A stretch of DNA of 64,000 bases from Alteromonas sp. RKMC-009 (GTDB lineage: Bacteria > Pseudomonadota > Gammaproteobacteria > Enterobacterales > Alteromonadaceae), in the NCBI RefSeq assembly GCF_003584565.2, contig NZ_CP031010.1, positions 4,774,001 to 4,838,000 of the forward strand, written 5' to 3'. Below the pieces are notes generated by a model. It worked only from the letters and a program-made list of their open reading frames with translations, made no database searches and was not told the origin of the DNA. The stretch's first letter is position 1, and each line of letters begins with the position of its first letter. Position numbers and translations under genes: made by a program. This document shows, one piece after another, positions 18,011 through 26,477 of this stretch.

Positions 18011-18553
18011 ATGCGCTTCACTAAAACTTTTACCGCTTTTGTTGCTGCAACCACACTATCTTCTGCGGCAATGGCTGCATCACCGAACTGGCGCTTCGCT
18101 GAGGGCGGCTATACTAATGCCGAAATTGGCCGGGCAGATTTTGACGGGCTTGACCTGGGCGCCACATATTTACTGGAAAACAATATTTATGTTACCGGCG
18201 ATTACAGCATGCTGGATGAAAGTGGTACCGATCTGGACTTACTGACATTAGGTGCTGGTTACCGGCTGCCTCTGAACAGTTTCACCGATGCCTATTTCGG
18301 TCTCAACTATGAACGTGCAGAGGTGGAAAACAACGAAGACAGCGGTTACTCCCTGAATGCCGGTGTGAGATCCATGGTAACTGAACAGGTAGAGCTGCAG
18401 GGTGAACTGGGTTACTACGATATCGATGACGGTGATGTCACGGTAAAAGTTGGTGCTAATTACTACTTCTCACCCCGCTGGGCTGTGGGTGCAAGCTATG
18501 AAAAAATTGATGATTTGGATATTACACAACTGAACGCCCGTTATACGTTCTGA
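18011..18553 (+). CDS. Small outer-membrane beta-barrel protein
   Basis: This 180-residue protein has a signal peptide (cut after SSAAMAA) and alternating hydrophobic strands rich in Tyr, Gly and Asp. It ends in LNARYTF, with the terminal Phe that marks outer-membrane barrels. It resembles the OmpA-like/porin-family 8-strand barrels, and no OmpA peptidoglycan-binding domain is present. A strong AAGGAG ribosome site precedes the ATG and a strong terminator follows, so it is a monocistronic gene. No ligand or transport function can be read from it. Confidence 0.8.
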   Translation: MRFTKTFTAFVAATTLSSAAMAASPNWRFAEGGYTNAEIGRADFDGLDLGATYLLENNIYVTGDYSMLDESGTDLDLLTLGAGYRLPLNSFTDAYFGLNYERAEVENNEDSGYSLNAGVRSMVTEQVELQGELGYYDIDDGDVTVKVGANYYFSPRWAVGASYEKIDDLDITQLNARYTF

Positions 18554-18574
18554 GTATGAACGCCGTTTGAAAGG

Positions 18575-18600
18575 AAGGACGTGTTTTCACGTCCTTTTTT
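18575..18600 (+). terminator. Intrinsic terminator of the outer-membrane barrel gene
   Basis: A 9-bp stem (AAGGACGTG / CACGTCCTT) with a TTTT loop is followed directly by a T-run, 22 bp after the stop codon. Confidence 0.93.
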
Positions 18601-18682
18601 ATTATGTGCAGTACAAAATCTCCTGACCGTTCAGTTATGTGAATGACTCAACAGGGGCATCGAATTGGCGTAGACAAACATT

Positions 18683-18713
18683 TTGTTATTAATTAATCTA
18701 ACTCTAATAACAA
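18683..18713. promoter_or_regulatory. Inverted repeat upstream of the LysR gene, likely autoregulatory site
   Basis: Perfect 9-base arms TTGTTATTA and TAATAACAA are separated by 13 bases and end 17 bp before the GTG start of the LysR regulator. LysR proteins usually bind dyads of this type near their own promoter. Binding is inferred. Confidence 0.5.
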
Positions 18714-18730
18714 CCAATTATTGAACTACC

Positions 18731-19612
18731 GTGTTAAATCCTGTCTGGTTAGAAACATTTCGTACACTTATCGACATCGGCCACTTCACACAAACTGCTG
18801 AAGCCCTATCTATGACGCAACCGGGCGTGAGTCAGCACATCCGCAAGCTGGAAGATGCCTGCGGCTATCCGCTTCTCAAGCGGGACACCAGACATTTCGT
18901 GATGACAGAGCAGGGCAGACAAATCTACGAATATGCCTGCGCAAGAAAGGCTGAAGAAACAAAGTTAATGGCGAGTCTGAACGCAGATGATCCGTTTTCG
19001 GGCGTGTGTAATCTCGCCTGTTCAGGTGCGCTGGCTATGCACCTTTACCCGTCAATACTTACCTTACAGAAAGCTCATCCGGGGTTAATCGCCCAACTGG
19101 AAGCCGCACCAAATAACCGTATTCTGGAAGGGATCCATGCGGGCTCACTGGATATTGGCATTGTTACCCGGCTACCCGATCCACACCTGTACGACGCTGA
19201 GAGCTTCGGCAAAGAACACCTTTCTCTCGTTCTTCCCGTTGAATACGAAGGAAGTCAGGTAACCGCTGCATTACTGAATAAAATCGGCCTGATCAAACAC
19301 CCGGATGTGTACCATTACCTCGGCCTGTTTTTGTCTGCCTGTGGTGATGAAGAACTGAGTAAAATCAAACCGGACAGCATTACCGCCTCCGGCTATGTGA
19401 ATCAGATTGGTCAAATTTTGCTGCCCGTTACCTTTGGGCTGGGATTTACAGTGCTGCCACATTCAGCCGTAAAACCGCTGGCCGATGCTGGAAAAGTCTA
19501 TGTACCGGTGATGCCCGAACCGGTTTTTGAGCCGCTTTACTGGATTTGGCAGCATCAGCGCAACCTACCGGCGAGATTTACAACCCTGTTTACGAGCCTG
19601 AAAGATGCGTGA
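18731..19612 (+). CDS. LysR-family transcriptional regulator
   Basis: The N-terminal winged helix-turn-helix is typical: NPVWLETFRTLIDIGHFTQTAEALSMTQPGVSQHIRKLE. It is followed by an effector-binding domain, giving 293 residues. The GTG start is chosen because it places the HTH at residue 3 as in relatives, and no ATG precedes the HTH. There is no divergent target gene: the upstream barrel gene points the same way and is terminated. The targets therefore cannot be inferred from context. Its 3' end overlaps the convergent VanZ-like gene by 23 bp. Confidence 0.93.
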   Translation: MLNPVWLETFRTLIDIGHFTQTAEALSMTQPGVSQHIRKLEDACGYPLLKRDTRHFVMTEQGRQIYEYACARKAEETKLMASLNADDPFSGVCNLACSGALAMHLYPSILTLQKAHPGLIAQLEAAPNNRILEGIHAGSLDIGIVTRLPDPHLYDAESFGKEHLSLVLPVEYEGSQVTAALLNKIGLIKHPDVYHYLGLFLSACGDEELSKIKPDSITASGYVNQIGQILLPVTFGLGFTVLPHSAVKPLADAGKVYVPVMPEPVFEPLYWIWQHQRNLPARFTTLFTSLKDA

Positions 19613-19979
19613 GGACCTTTGCTGTTCTGCGCCTTGTGATTATTAACGCGAGCATTAGCACTGCACCTGCAGCGGTAGCCAAAATATCCATGACGTCGAA
19701 TGTTCTTTCCGGAATGTAAGGCTGGATACATTCATAAATAATAAGACCGGCGGTTACACCTGAAAGACTTTTAAATTCCTGCGAGGGGTAAAGTAAAAGA
19801 TATAAGGACGTGGTAATAACCACAGCACAAGCATTCGGCAGGGAATTGAGAAATAGAGATGAGCTGGTCTCACGCAGCGAATAACCATATTCGCAGCAGT
19901 GCCAGGCAACCAGACCTGTCAGAAAATACCACAACCTGAAACACACTGTCTTGTATCCGTTAAATTCTTCAATTTTCAC
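19590..19979 (-). CDS. VanZ-like small membrane protein
   Basis: This 129-residue protein has about four hydrophobic segments. The C-terminal half shows a VanZ-type pattern: YECIQPYIPERTFDVMDILATAAGAVL, with the E..Q....R..D..D spacing of that family. It begins at a GTG with AGGAAG upstream and has no ATG alternative. The 3' end overlaps the convergent LysR gene. VanZ-like proteins are linked to teicoplanin resistance in Gram-positives, but the role of the Gram-negative members is unknown. Confidence 0.65.
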   Translation of the reverse strand: MKIEEFNGYKTVCFRLWYFLTGLVAWHCCEYGYSLRETSSSLFLNSLPNACAVVITTSLYLLLYPSQEFKSLSGVTAGLIIYECIQPYIPERTFDVMDILATAAGAVLMLALIITRRRTAKVLTHLSGS

Positions 19980-20054
19980 AGCCAGTCTCTTCCTTTCAGA
20001 TGAAAGGAGAATATCAATTGCTTCAGAGCGGTTAAACCGGGCGGACGGACAGCT

Positions 20055-20288
20055 TCAGGCGTCTTCTTCACTTTCCCGGTAATCACCTTTTTCGCGGATA
20101 TTTACCGAGTCATGGAGCTCTGAATAAACCAGCACAACGTCACCCTGCTTCAGTGCTGTCAGTACCTGTTCCACTTTGTCTTCAAAGCTCGCTTCAACCT
20201 CGCCGTAATCAGTACCTTCGCGAAGCACAAAGGATTCGACAATGTTACGCAGCGTATCTTTCTCTAACGCGTCGATGGGGATAATCAT
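20055..20288 (-). CDS. yheU: YheU family protein (UPF0270)
   Basis: This is a 77-residue soluble protein beginning MIIPIDALEKDTLRNIVESFVLREGTDYG, the signature of the YheU family. Its function is unknown. The ATG at 20288 is chosen; an upstream in-frame extension would overlap yheT and is not conserved. It follows yheT by 7 bp, as in E. coli. Confidence 0.92.
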   Translation of the reverse strand: MIIPIDALEKDTLRNIVESFVLREGTDYGEVEASFEDKVEQVLTALKQGDVVLVYSELHDSVNIREKGDYRESEEDA

Positions 20289-20295
20289 GCTTGCC

Positions 20296-21315
20296 TCACT
20301 TTGCTGGCTTAACTGGCAGAAACTCAGAAAAATAGTCGACGGCACGCTGCTGCAGCCAGACCACCGGTCGCAGAAAGCCGCCCTGCATAAAGCCTACATG
20401 ACCACCAAACTCACTGAGTTCAAGGGTAACACTGCGGGACAGAGCAGTTGCATCCGGCACAATTGACGGACTCATAAAAGGATCGTCCAGACTGTGGATA
20501 ATTAGCGTGGGACAATGAATGGCACTCAGGAAAGGATACGCACTGCATTTCTCGTAGTAATCCTGTGCATCCTTAAAGCCGTGTAAGGGTGCCGTCACTT
20601 TTTCATCGAACTCCCGGAACGACGACAGCTTGCCCGCCTGCTCAACCGTCAGCGATAACAAATCTTTGTAGTCCAGCTTACGCATTTTACTTGTCAGCGT
20701 GGCCTTCATACTCTTTAACAGGTAGTTCTGGTAAACCTTCGAAAAACCCTCGCCAATGCTGTCGCTGCACGCATCTAGCTTTACCGGCGCCGACACAGCC
20801 ATGGCGGCCTGCAGCCATTTCTGACCGGGGCTTTCACCCAGCAATTTAAGCAACATGTTGCCGCCCAGCGAAAAGCCAATGGCGACTTTGGGCACGTCCG
20901 GGAAACGTTTGTCCAGCCAGTCTAAAAAGAACGCCGGGTCTTCTGTTTCGCCGGAGTGATAAGCGCGGGGCTGACGGTTGACTTCACCACTGCAACTCCT
21001 GAAGTGCATCATAACCACCTGCCAGCCCTGTTCGCTGAGCGCGGCCATCATGTCGTTGGCATAGTGAGAACGGATACTGCCTTCAAGGCCGTGAAACATC
21101 ACAACCATGCCCTGCATATCTTGTGGTTCAGGTCCCCAGGCGAGATCAAGAAAGTCGTCGTCGGGCGTGTTTATACGCTGCCAGGTGTAAGAAACCGGTC
21201 TGCGTTTCTGAAAAAATCGCGGCCAGATAGTTTGAATATGACAGTTACGGGCCCACCATGACGGCTCGAAATGACTGCGGCGAACAACGCCATGACCATG
21301 TTCAGGTGTGTGCAT
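20296..21315 (-). CDS. yheT: YheT-family alpha/beta hydrolase
   Basis: This is a predicted esterase-type hydrolase of 339 residues. The family motif FEPSWWARNCHIQTIWPRFF lies near the N-terminus. The nucleophile elbow is GFSLGGN, and a catalytic acid/His pair is plausible in HSLDDPFM and GGHVGFM. The substrate is unknown. It lies in the yheS-TIGR02444-yheT-yheU operon. Confidence 0.93.
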   Translation of the reverse strand: MHTPEHGHGVVRRSHFEPSWWARNCHIQTIWPRFFQKRRPVSYTWQRINTPDDDFLDLAWGPEPQDMQGMVVMFHGLEGSIRSHYANDMMAALSEQGWQVVMMHFRSCSGEVNRQPRAYHSGETEDPAFFLDWLDKRFPDVPKVAIGFSLGGNMLLKLLGESPGQKWLQAAMAVSAPVKLDACSDSIGEGFSKVYQNYLLKSMKATLTSKMRKLDYKDLLSLTVEQAGKLSSFREFDEKVTAPLHGFKDAQDYYEKCSAYPFLSAIHCPTLIIHSLDDPFMSPSIVPDATALSRSVTLELSEFGGHVGFMQGGFLRPVVWLQQRAVDYFSEFLPVKPAK

Positions 21316-21318
21316 GAA

Positions 21319-21807
21319 TTACTTCGCGGTACTGTGCAGAGACTGAATCACTGACGTAAGGTATTTAACCGCCTGAGGTTGCTGGCGCAACTTGAATAAA
21401 TTCACGAAACTGGCAATGCTGCCGTTCACCCCCTGAACCGGCACATATTCTACAGACAGCCGGTTGTACATGGTAGTAAGTGCTTCCTGCTGCTGCATTT
21501 CAAGATCCAGTTCTTCCCGTTTCAGGGCGTCATAGGCTTTTTCATTAAACGGACTGGCCTGTCTTGCTGCACGGCGTTTTTCACGGTGAGCAACAAGTAA
21601 ACTTTCAGTTTCAGCGATAGCCGCATGCAGCACCTGCCACTGGTTCAATGTGACAATACCACCGTTGTCCATACACCAGCATAACAGCAGCAACATATTC
21701 ACGTTTACGCCAAAGTCATCCTGCAACGCAATCGCTGTGGCAGCGACGTTATCCCGTCCGTAAACATCTAAACTGTATTGCCAGAAGGTGTCAGTATTCA
21801 GATTCAT
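21319..21807 (-). CDS. TIGR02444 family protein
   Basis: This is a 162-residue soluble protein starting MNLNTDTFWQYSLDVYGRDNVAATAIALQDDFGVNVNMLLLLCWC, the hallmark of the TIGR02444 family of unknown function. The middle is charged and helical (RREKRRAARQ-type segment). The ATG at 21807 overlaps the end of yheS by 17 bp, and yheT follows after 3 bp. The same gene is often found between yheS and yheT in marine gammaproteobacteria (recalled, not searched). Confidence 0.8.
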   Translation of the reverse strand: MNLNTDTFWQYSLDVYGRDNVAATAIALQDDFGVNVNMLLLLCWCMDNGGIVTLNQWQVLHAAIAETESLLVAHREKRRAARQASPFNEKAYDALKREELDLEMQQQEALTTMYNRLSVEYVPVQGVNGSIASFVNLFKLRQQPQAVKYLTSVIQSLHSTAK

Positions 21808-23698
21808 AAGTGGCTTTTGCCGTATCCATTGCTTCCTGGGCGTCGAGCCATGCCATTTCATGCTCTTCCATCGCCTGTTTCAACGTTGTCTGTTCATCAA
21901 GCAGTGCCATCAGCCTGGCCTTGTTTTGCTCTTCGTATAACGTGGTATCGCTTAACGACGTTTCCACGTCAGAGAGTTTGGCTGACGTGGCTTCCATGGC
22001 TTTTTCATGCTTCTCAATCGCTTTTTTCAGCGGTGCGACTGACTGACGAAACTCAGCTTCACGACGTTTTTCCGCTTTGCGATCTACCTTCGGTTTATCG
22101 GTTTGCTGCTTCGCCGCTTTCTCTTCATTTTGCTGGGATAAAATCCAGCTGCGGTAATCTTCCAGATCACCGTTAAAAGGCTCAACCTGACCGCTGTCGA
22201 CCAGATAAAAGTCTTCACAAACAGAGGTCAGCAGGAAGCGGTCGTGTGATACCAGAACCATCGCGCCTTCGAACCCCTGTAAGGCCATGTTCAGTGCATG
22301 ACGCATTTCCAGGTCAAGGTGGTTGGTCGGCTCATCGAGTAACAATAAGTTGGGCTTCTGGTAAACGATCAACGCCAGTACCAGACGTGCTTTCTCACCG
22401 CCGGACATGGGTGCAACAGGTTCAAGGGCCTGGTCACCATGAAAACCGAAGCCTCCCAGGTAATCCCGTAACTGTTGTTCGGTAGCCTGCTTATCTAACC
22501 GCTGAAGATGCAAAATAGCAGAGGCTTTGGGATCCAGCGTTTCCAGCTGATGCTGGGCAAAATAGCCCACGTTAAGCCCTTTGGCAGTGGTAAACGAGCC
22601 TTGCATCGGATCGTGCACACATGCGAGCAGTTTGATCAGTGTCGATTTACCCTGACCATTGCGTCCCAGCAACCCGATGCGGCTGCCCGGCACCAGATTC
22701 AGTTTGACGTTGTTAAGAATAACCTTGTCGCCATAGCCCAGTTGAATATCCCGCATCTGAATAAGCGGGTTCGGCAGACCGGTTGGCTCAGCAAATTCGA
22801 AATTAAAGGCACTGGCAGCATGGGCCGGCAAAATTTGCTCCATGCGCTCGAGTTGCTTGATACGGCTTTGCGCCTGTTTAGCTTTACTGGCTTTGGCTTT
22901 AAAGCGGGTAATGAAAGACTCAAGATGAGCGATTTTATCCTGCTGTTTCTGGTATTCGATATTCTGTAAGCGGAGTCGTTCTGCACGCTGCTTTTCGTAG
23001 GAAGAGTAATTGCCTGTGTAGGCAATAAGTTGTTGCTGTTCGACACTGACGATTTGCGCCACAGTGTTATCAATAAATGCCTTATCGTGAGAGATAAGAA
23101 TCAGCGTTCCTGAATAACGTTGCAGCCATTTTTCCAACCAGATAACGGCATCTAAATCGAGGTGGTTAGTCGGTTCGTCCAGCAACAGCAAATCAGAAGG
23201 ACAAAGCAGTGCCTGCGCCAGGTTGAGCCGCATGCGCCATCCACCTGAAAAATCAGTCACCGGTGCTGACAGCTGAGCGGTTGAAAAGCCCAGACCCGCA
23301 AGAATGGTAGCCGCCCGAGCTTCTACGTCGTAAGCGCCTGCATGTTCCAGCTGACCATGCAGTTGTCCCATAGCTTCGCCATCCTGCTTCGCTTCGGCTT
23401 CAGCCAGTTTAGCCTGTAACCCGCGCAGTAATTTGTCACCGTCAATCACGTAATCTATCGCACAGCGGTCGGTGGCCGGTGTTTCCTGCGCCACGCTGAC
23501 GATGCGCCAGTGTGCAGGTACCTGACAATCGCCGGCATCAACCTGTAATTCTCCGCGAAGTAATGCGAATAAACTCGACTTACCACAGCCATTGCTGCCG
23601 ATCAGAGCGGTTTTGTGTCCGGGGAATATTTGTGTACTGGCGTTTTCAAGTAGCACTTTGCTACCACGCATCAATGTAACGTCAGATAAGGTGATCAT
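21791..23698 (-). CDS. yheS: ABC-F ATPase YheS
   Basis: This soluble twin-ATPase of the ABC-F class belongs to a family that acts on ribosomes. Walker A motifs are GSNGCGKSS and GRNGQGKST. Signature motifs are DFSGGWRMR and MSGGEKARL, each followed by LLLLDEPTNHLDL. A charged linker lies between the domains and a coiled-coil tail at the C-terminus. The ATG at 23698 gives 635 residues starting MITLSDVTLMRG, matching E. coli YheS. A longer frame to 23773 would fill the promoter region shared with yheV. Confidence 0.95.
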   Translation of the reverse strand: MITLSDVTLMRGSKVLLENASTQIFPGHKTALIGSNGCGKSSLFALLRGELQVDAGDCQVPAHWRIVSVAQETPATDRCAIDYVIDGDKLLRGLQAKLAEAEAKQDGEAMGQLHGQLEHAGAYDVEARAATILAGLGFSTAQLSAPVTDFSGGWRMRLNLAQALLCPSDLLLLDEPTNHLDLDAVIWLEKWLQRYSGTLILISHDKAFIDNTVAQIVSVEQQQLIAYTGNYSSYEKQRAERLRLQNIEYQKQQDKIAHLESFITRFKAKASKAKQAQSRIKQLERMEQILPAHAASAFNFEFAEPTGLPNPLIQMRDIQLGYGDKVILNNVKLNLVPGSRIGLLGRNGQGKSTLIKLLACVHDPMQGSFTTAKGLNVGYFAQHQLETLDPKASAILHLQRLDKQATEQQLRDYLGGFGFHGDQALEPVAPMSGGEKARLVLALIVYQKPNLLLLDEPTNHLDLEMRHALNMALQGFEGAMVLVSHDRFLLTSVCEDFYLVDSGQVEPFNGDLEDYRSWILSQQNEEKAAKQQTDKPKVDRKAEKRREAEFRQSVAPLKKAIEKHEKAMEATSAKLSDVETSLSDTTLYEEQNKARLMALLDEQTTLKQAMEEHEMAWLDAQEAMDTAKATYESEY

Positions 23699-23823
23699 GC
23701 CTGCGCAGTTGTCCTGTGATTTAAGCGGCGTATGATAGCAAACTCCCCCGGCGATGGCTTGTATTTCACTCATTAGTCGCCATAATCCAGCAAGAAGAAA
23801 TTGTTGTAACCTGCGGAGTAATC

Positions 23824-24030
23824 ATGGCTGAACGCAAAAGAAAACGTTTTATCGCCGGCGCAACCTGTCCCAAGTGTCAGGCATTGGATTCCATCATGTT
23901 GTTTTTTGAGAACAATGTGGAGAAACTGGAATGCGTTAAGTGCGGATATTCGCAATCGCAAACCGACGACAAAGTAGAAGCGAAAACCCGATCTGATGAA
24001 AATGTGATTGGTGTATTTAAGCCACACTGA
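23824..24030 (+). CDS. yheV: YheV-family zinc-ribbon protein
   Basis: This 68-residue basic protein has a four-cysteine zinc ribbon: CPKC at residues 15-18 and CVKC at residues 38-41. It begins MAERKRKRFIAGATCPKCQ, as in YheV. Function unknown; the fold suggests nucleic-acid or protein binding. It is divergent from yheS, a neighbourhood shared with E. coli. Confidence 0.92.
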   Translation: MAERKRKRFIAGATCPKCQALDSIMLFFENNVEKLECVKCGYSQSQTDDKVEAKTRSDENVIGVFKPH

Positions 24031-24244
24031 TTTGTTAAAGTTACCCGCCGGAGCAGGAAAAGGGTGAGCGATTATGCCGCACGGACCTGCCCGACTCCCC
24101 GATGTACGTTCATTTTTGCTGTTAAAACAAACCATTAACTCTATAACCCTGCAGCATTTCTCTCTTTACATTCACTGGCACGCCACTTGAATCGATAATA
24201 AATACCTCCGGATTATTTATTTTTCATTTAAGCACGGACTGATC

Positions 24245-25387
24245 ATGGCCAGACATAAAACCAGAACCACATTAAAAGCACTCGCGATCCTCGCCGGGCT
24301 GCTGATAATTGTCCGCATCAGTTTGCCCTTTGCAGCTCAGTGGTACATCAACGACGTACTGGATGAAGGGGAAGAATTTACCGGTAGTGTTGGTGATGTG
24401 GACATAATGCTGTGGCGCGGCGCTTACAGTCTGGATGACGTGGTTATTCTGAAACGGACCGGTGAGGTAGAACAACCGTTCTTTGAAGCAAAGCAGGTAG
24501 AATTCAGCCTGTTGTGGAATGCCCTGCTGGATAAAGCACTGGTAGCGCAGGTCGATCTTACCGCACCGGAGCTAAACTTCGTAGACGGTAAAAGTGATGC
24601 TGAAAGTCAGTCAGGTGAAAATGAAAACTGGCTTTATCTGGCGGATCAGTTAGTGCCGCTTAAGGTTGACCGCTTTGAAATCCGCCGGGGTATTGTCCGG
24701 TTCATCAACCCGGATTCAGAGCCCGCCGTTAACATTGAGCTGCACGATATTCATGCTGTAGCAAGAAATCTGGTTAACAGCCGCTCTTTGTCAAAAGATC
24801 TCATTGCCACCATCGAAGCCAGTGGAAATACAGAGCAACAAGGCACCATTACGCTGTCGGGCTCACTGAATCCGGCAACAAAGAATCCGACCTTCGATAT
24901 CAATCTGCAGGCCAACGATGTGGCGCTGGTGAATTTTAAAAACTTCCTCGATACCTACGCACCCTTCGATTTAGAAGCCGGTACATTAGAACTGGCGCTG
25001 GAACTGGCCAGCGACGACGGAGAAATTTCAGGCTACGCCAAGCCTATTCTGCATCAGGTTGAGGTTTTTTCATGGAAAGGTGATATCGAAGAAGATGATG
25101 ATGGCTTCTTTCGCGGACTCGCCGAAGCACTGTCAGCTTTCATAGCGGAATTGTTCGAAAACCAAAGTGAAGATCAGATAGCCACACGCATCCCCATCTC
25201 CGGCTCACTGAATGATGTGGACACACCGGTTCTCGCGACTATCGGTGGCATTTTAAAAAATGCATTTATTCAGGCTATTAACGGTAACCTTGAAGACAGT
25301 GTTCAATGGCGCGACGCCGAAGAGGCAAAAGAAGAGAAAGAACAGGAAGCCGCCGGTGAAGAAAACCCGCGCCCTGATCCACAGTAA
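24245..25387 (+). CDS. DUF748 (AsmA-like) membrane-anchored protein
   Basis: This 380-residue protein has one N-terminal membrane helix (LKALAILAGLLIIVRISLPFA) and a long beta-rich periplasmic part of DUF748 type. Examples are VEFSLLWNALLDKALVAQVDLTAPELNFVDG and DRFEIRRGIVRFINPDSEPAVNIELHDI. The family is related to AsmA, linked to envelope lipid transport or outer-membrane assembly. The C-terminus is an acidic, charged tail (EEAKEEKEQEAAGEENPRPD). It stands alone, between yheV and a convergent transposase-like gene. Confidence 0.8.
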   Translation: MARHKTRTTLKALAILAGLLIIVRISLPFAAQWYINDVLDEGEEFTGSVGDVDIMLWRGAYSLDDVVILKRTGEVEQPFFEAKQVEFSLLWNALLDKALVAQVDLTAPELNFVDGKSDAESQSGENENWLYLADQLVPLKVDRFEIRRGIVRFINPDSEPAVNIELHDIHAVARNLVNSRSLSKDLIATIEASGNTEQQGTITLSGSLNPATKNPTFDINLQANDVALVNFKNFLDTYAPFDLEAGTLELALELASDDGEISGYAKPILHQVEVFSWKGDIEEDDDGFFRGLAEALSAFIAELFENQSEDQIATRIPISGSLNDVDTPVLATIGGILKNAFIQAINGNLEDSVQWRDAEEAKEEKEQEAAGEENPRPDPQ

Positions 25388-25428
25388 CCGGCAGGGGTGA
25401 GTCAGCTTACCAACACCCGCTCAGCTGC

Positions 25429-26124
25429 TCAGGACGTCACAGCCTTCTTGCGCGGACGTCCGCGCTTACCTTCCGTCAAACGACGACCGGTAACCTGTTC
25501 AATGCGTTTGATGAAACCGGGATCTCCCATAGCCAGTCCCATTTTCAGTGACTTGGCAATATCCGCATCCAGATCGTTATTCTGGTGCTGCAAGTGCTGC
25601 AAATGCAGTGCTCTTCGTTGTTCCGGTTGTTTTGCTGTTCGTTCGTAAGCACTGTGAGGCGTTACCATGGTGTTGGGTAACCCCAGCGCATTGGTACTGA
25701 CACTTGACCAGGCGTATTGTTCAGGTGTGCTGCACAACGCTTCATTTACCGGCTTCTGCTCTATGAAGCGGTACACCTCCAAAAGCAGCTCATCATCTAA
25801 AACCAGTGCTGATTTATAACGATCACGCCAGATTGCCCCGCTGGTGCCATAACGCTGGTGAAAGTACTGGGCATAAAGTCGCCCGGTAGCCTGCAACATT
25901 AATGAGATTCCATCACCGGCCGCGGGGGTGCACAGAAAAAGAATGCTGTCTTTACCTGCAACCCAGGCGTGCATTGCCACTTTATAACGCTGTGCATAAC
26001 GGCCGAGATAATCGAGATAGGTCAGCCTGTCAGTGTCATCCCGAAACGGGGACACACCTTTTCGTCCTGTTCGCTGGACGAGTTGCGGAATACCTGCCGG
26101 AGACGTTCTTAGCTTTCTGGCCAT
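25429..26124 (-). CDS. REP-associated (Y1/RAYT) transposase homologue lacking the HUH histidines
   Basis: The 231-residue frame follows the whole RAYT pattern. The N-terminus is MARKLRTSPAGIPQLVQRTGRKG, then WRDRYKSALVLDDELLLEVYRFIEQKPVNEAL, YAWSSV, and a C-terminal KRIEQVTGRRLTEGKRGRPRK. In active members the metal-binding segment reads roughly HAYVLMPNHVHLLVTP. Here it reads HAWVAGKDSILFLCTP, so both histidines of the HUH motif are replaced (Ser and Leu). The helix with the nucleophilic Tyr seems kept. The frame is intact, so this is a possible domesticated DNA-binding protein rather than an obvious pseudogene. No typical REP hairpins were seen next to it. Confidence 0.75.
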   Translation of the reverse strand: MARKLRTSPAGIPQLVQRTGRKGVSPFRDDTDRLTYLDYLGRYAQRYKVAMHAWVAGKDSILFLCTPAAGDGISLMLQATGRLYAQYFHQRYGTSGAIWRDRYKSALVLDDELLLEVYRFIEQKPVNEALCSTPEQYAWSSVSTNALGLPNTMVTPHSAYERTAKQPEQRRALHLQHLQHQNNDLDADIAKSLKMGLAMGDPGFIKRIEQVTGRRLTEGKRGRPRKKAVTS

Positions 26125-26246
26125 GAAAAGTGCTTCGTTATGTCATTTAACGGGTCGTTTTCTTAGCTTAGACAAGATTCATGCAATTATCTAAAACAAT
26201 CAACAGATTATTTCACTGCCTGCACTGACAGGTGTTGCAGACAGAT

Positions 26247-26477
26247 TTAATAGTGAGGAGGTGGAGTTTCGTCTGACAGCTTAGCAATATTAGACGGTTC
26301 AAAGCCTTTGACTTTCTCCATCATAAAACGCAACTGTACCTGCATTTTCTCGATTTGATATTGTTGAGACGTCAATGCTTCATTCAACGTATCAATTGTA
26401 TGTTCCTGGAACGCTATCTTGGTCTGCAGTTCTTCAATTTCCTGCATGGCGTGCTCCAGCGTATGTGTGTCGCTCAT
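26247..26477 (-). CDS. slyX: SlyX protein
   Basis: This is a 76-residue coiled-coil protein: [40 protein letters not shown], then the conserved tail SDETPPPHY. Function unknown. The ATG overlaps the stop of the WD40 lipoprotein gene by one base (TAATG), so the two genes are coupled. slyX close to fkpA is also the E. coli arrangement. Confidence 0.93.
   Translation of the reverse strand: MSDTHTLEHAMQEIEELQTKIAFQEHTIDTLNEALTSQQYQIEKMQVQLRFMMEKVKGFEPSNIAKLSDETPPPHY

Noticed and set aside
23698..23773. N-terminal extension of yheS to 23773
   Set aside because: The extra 25 residues do not resemble YheS, and the stretch is needed for promoters divergent from yheV.
24031..24244. Small RNA or gene in the gap after yheV
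   Set aside because: Short weak inverted repeats only, with no open frame with a start site and no terminator.
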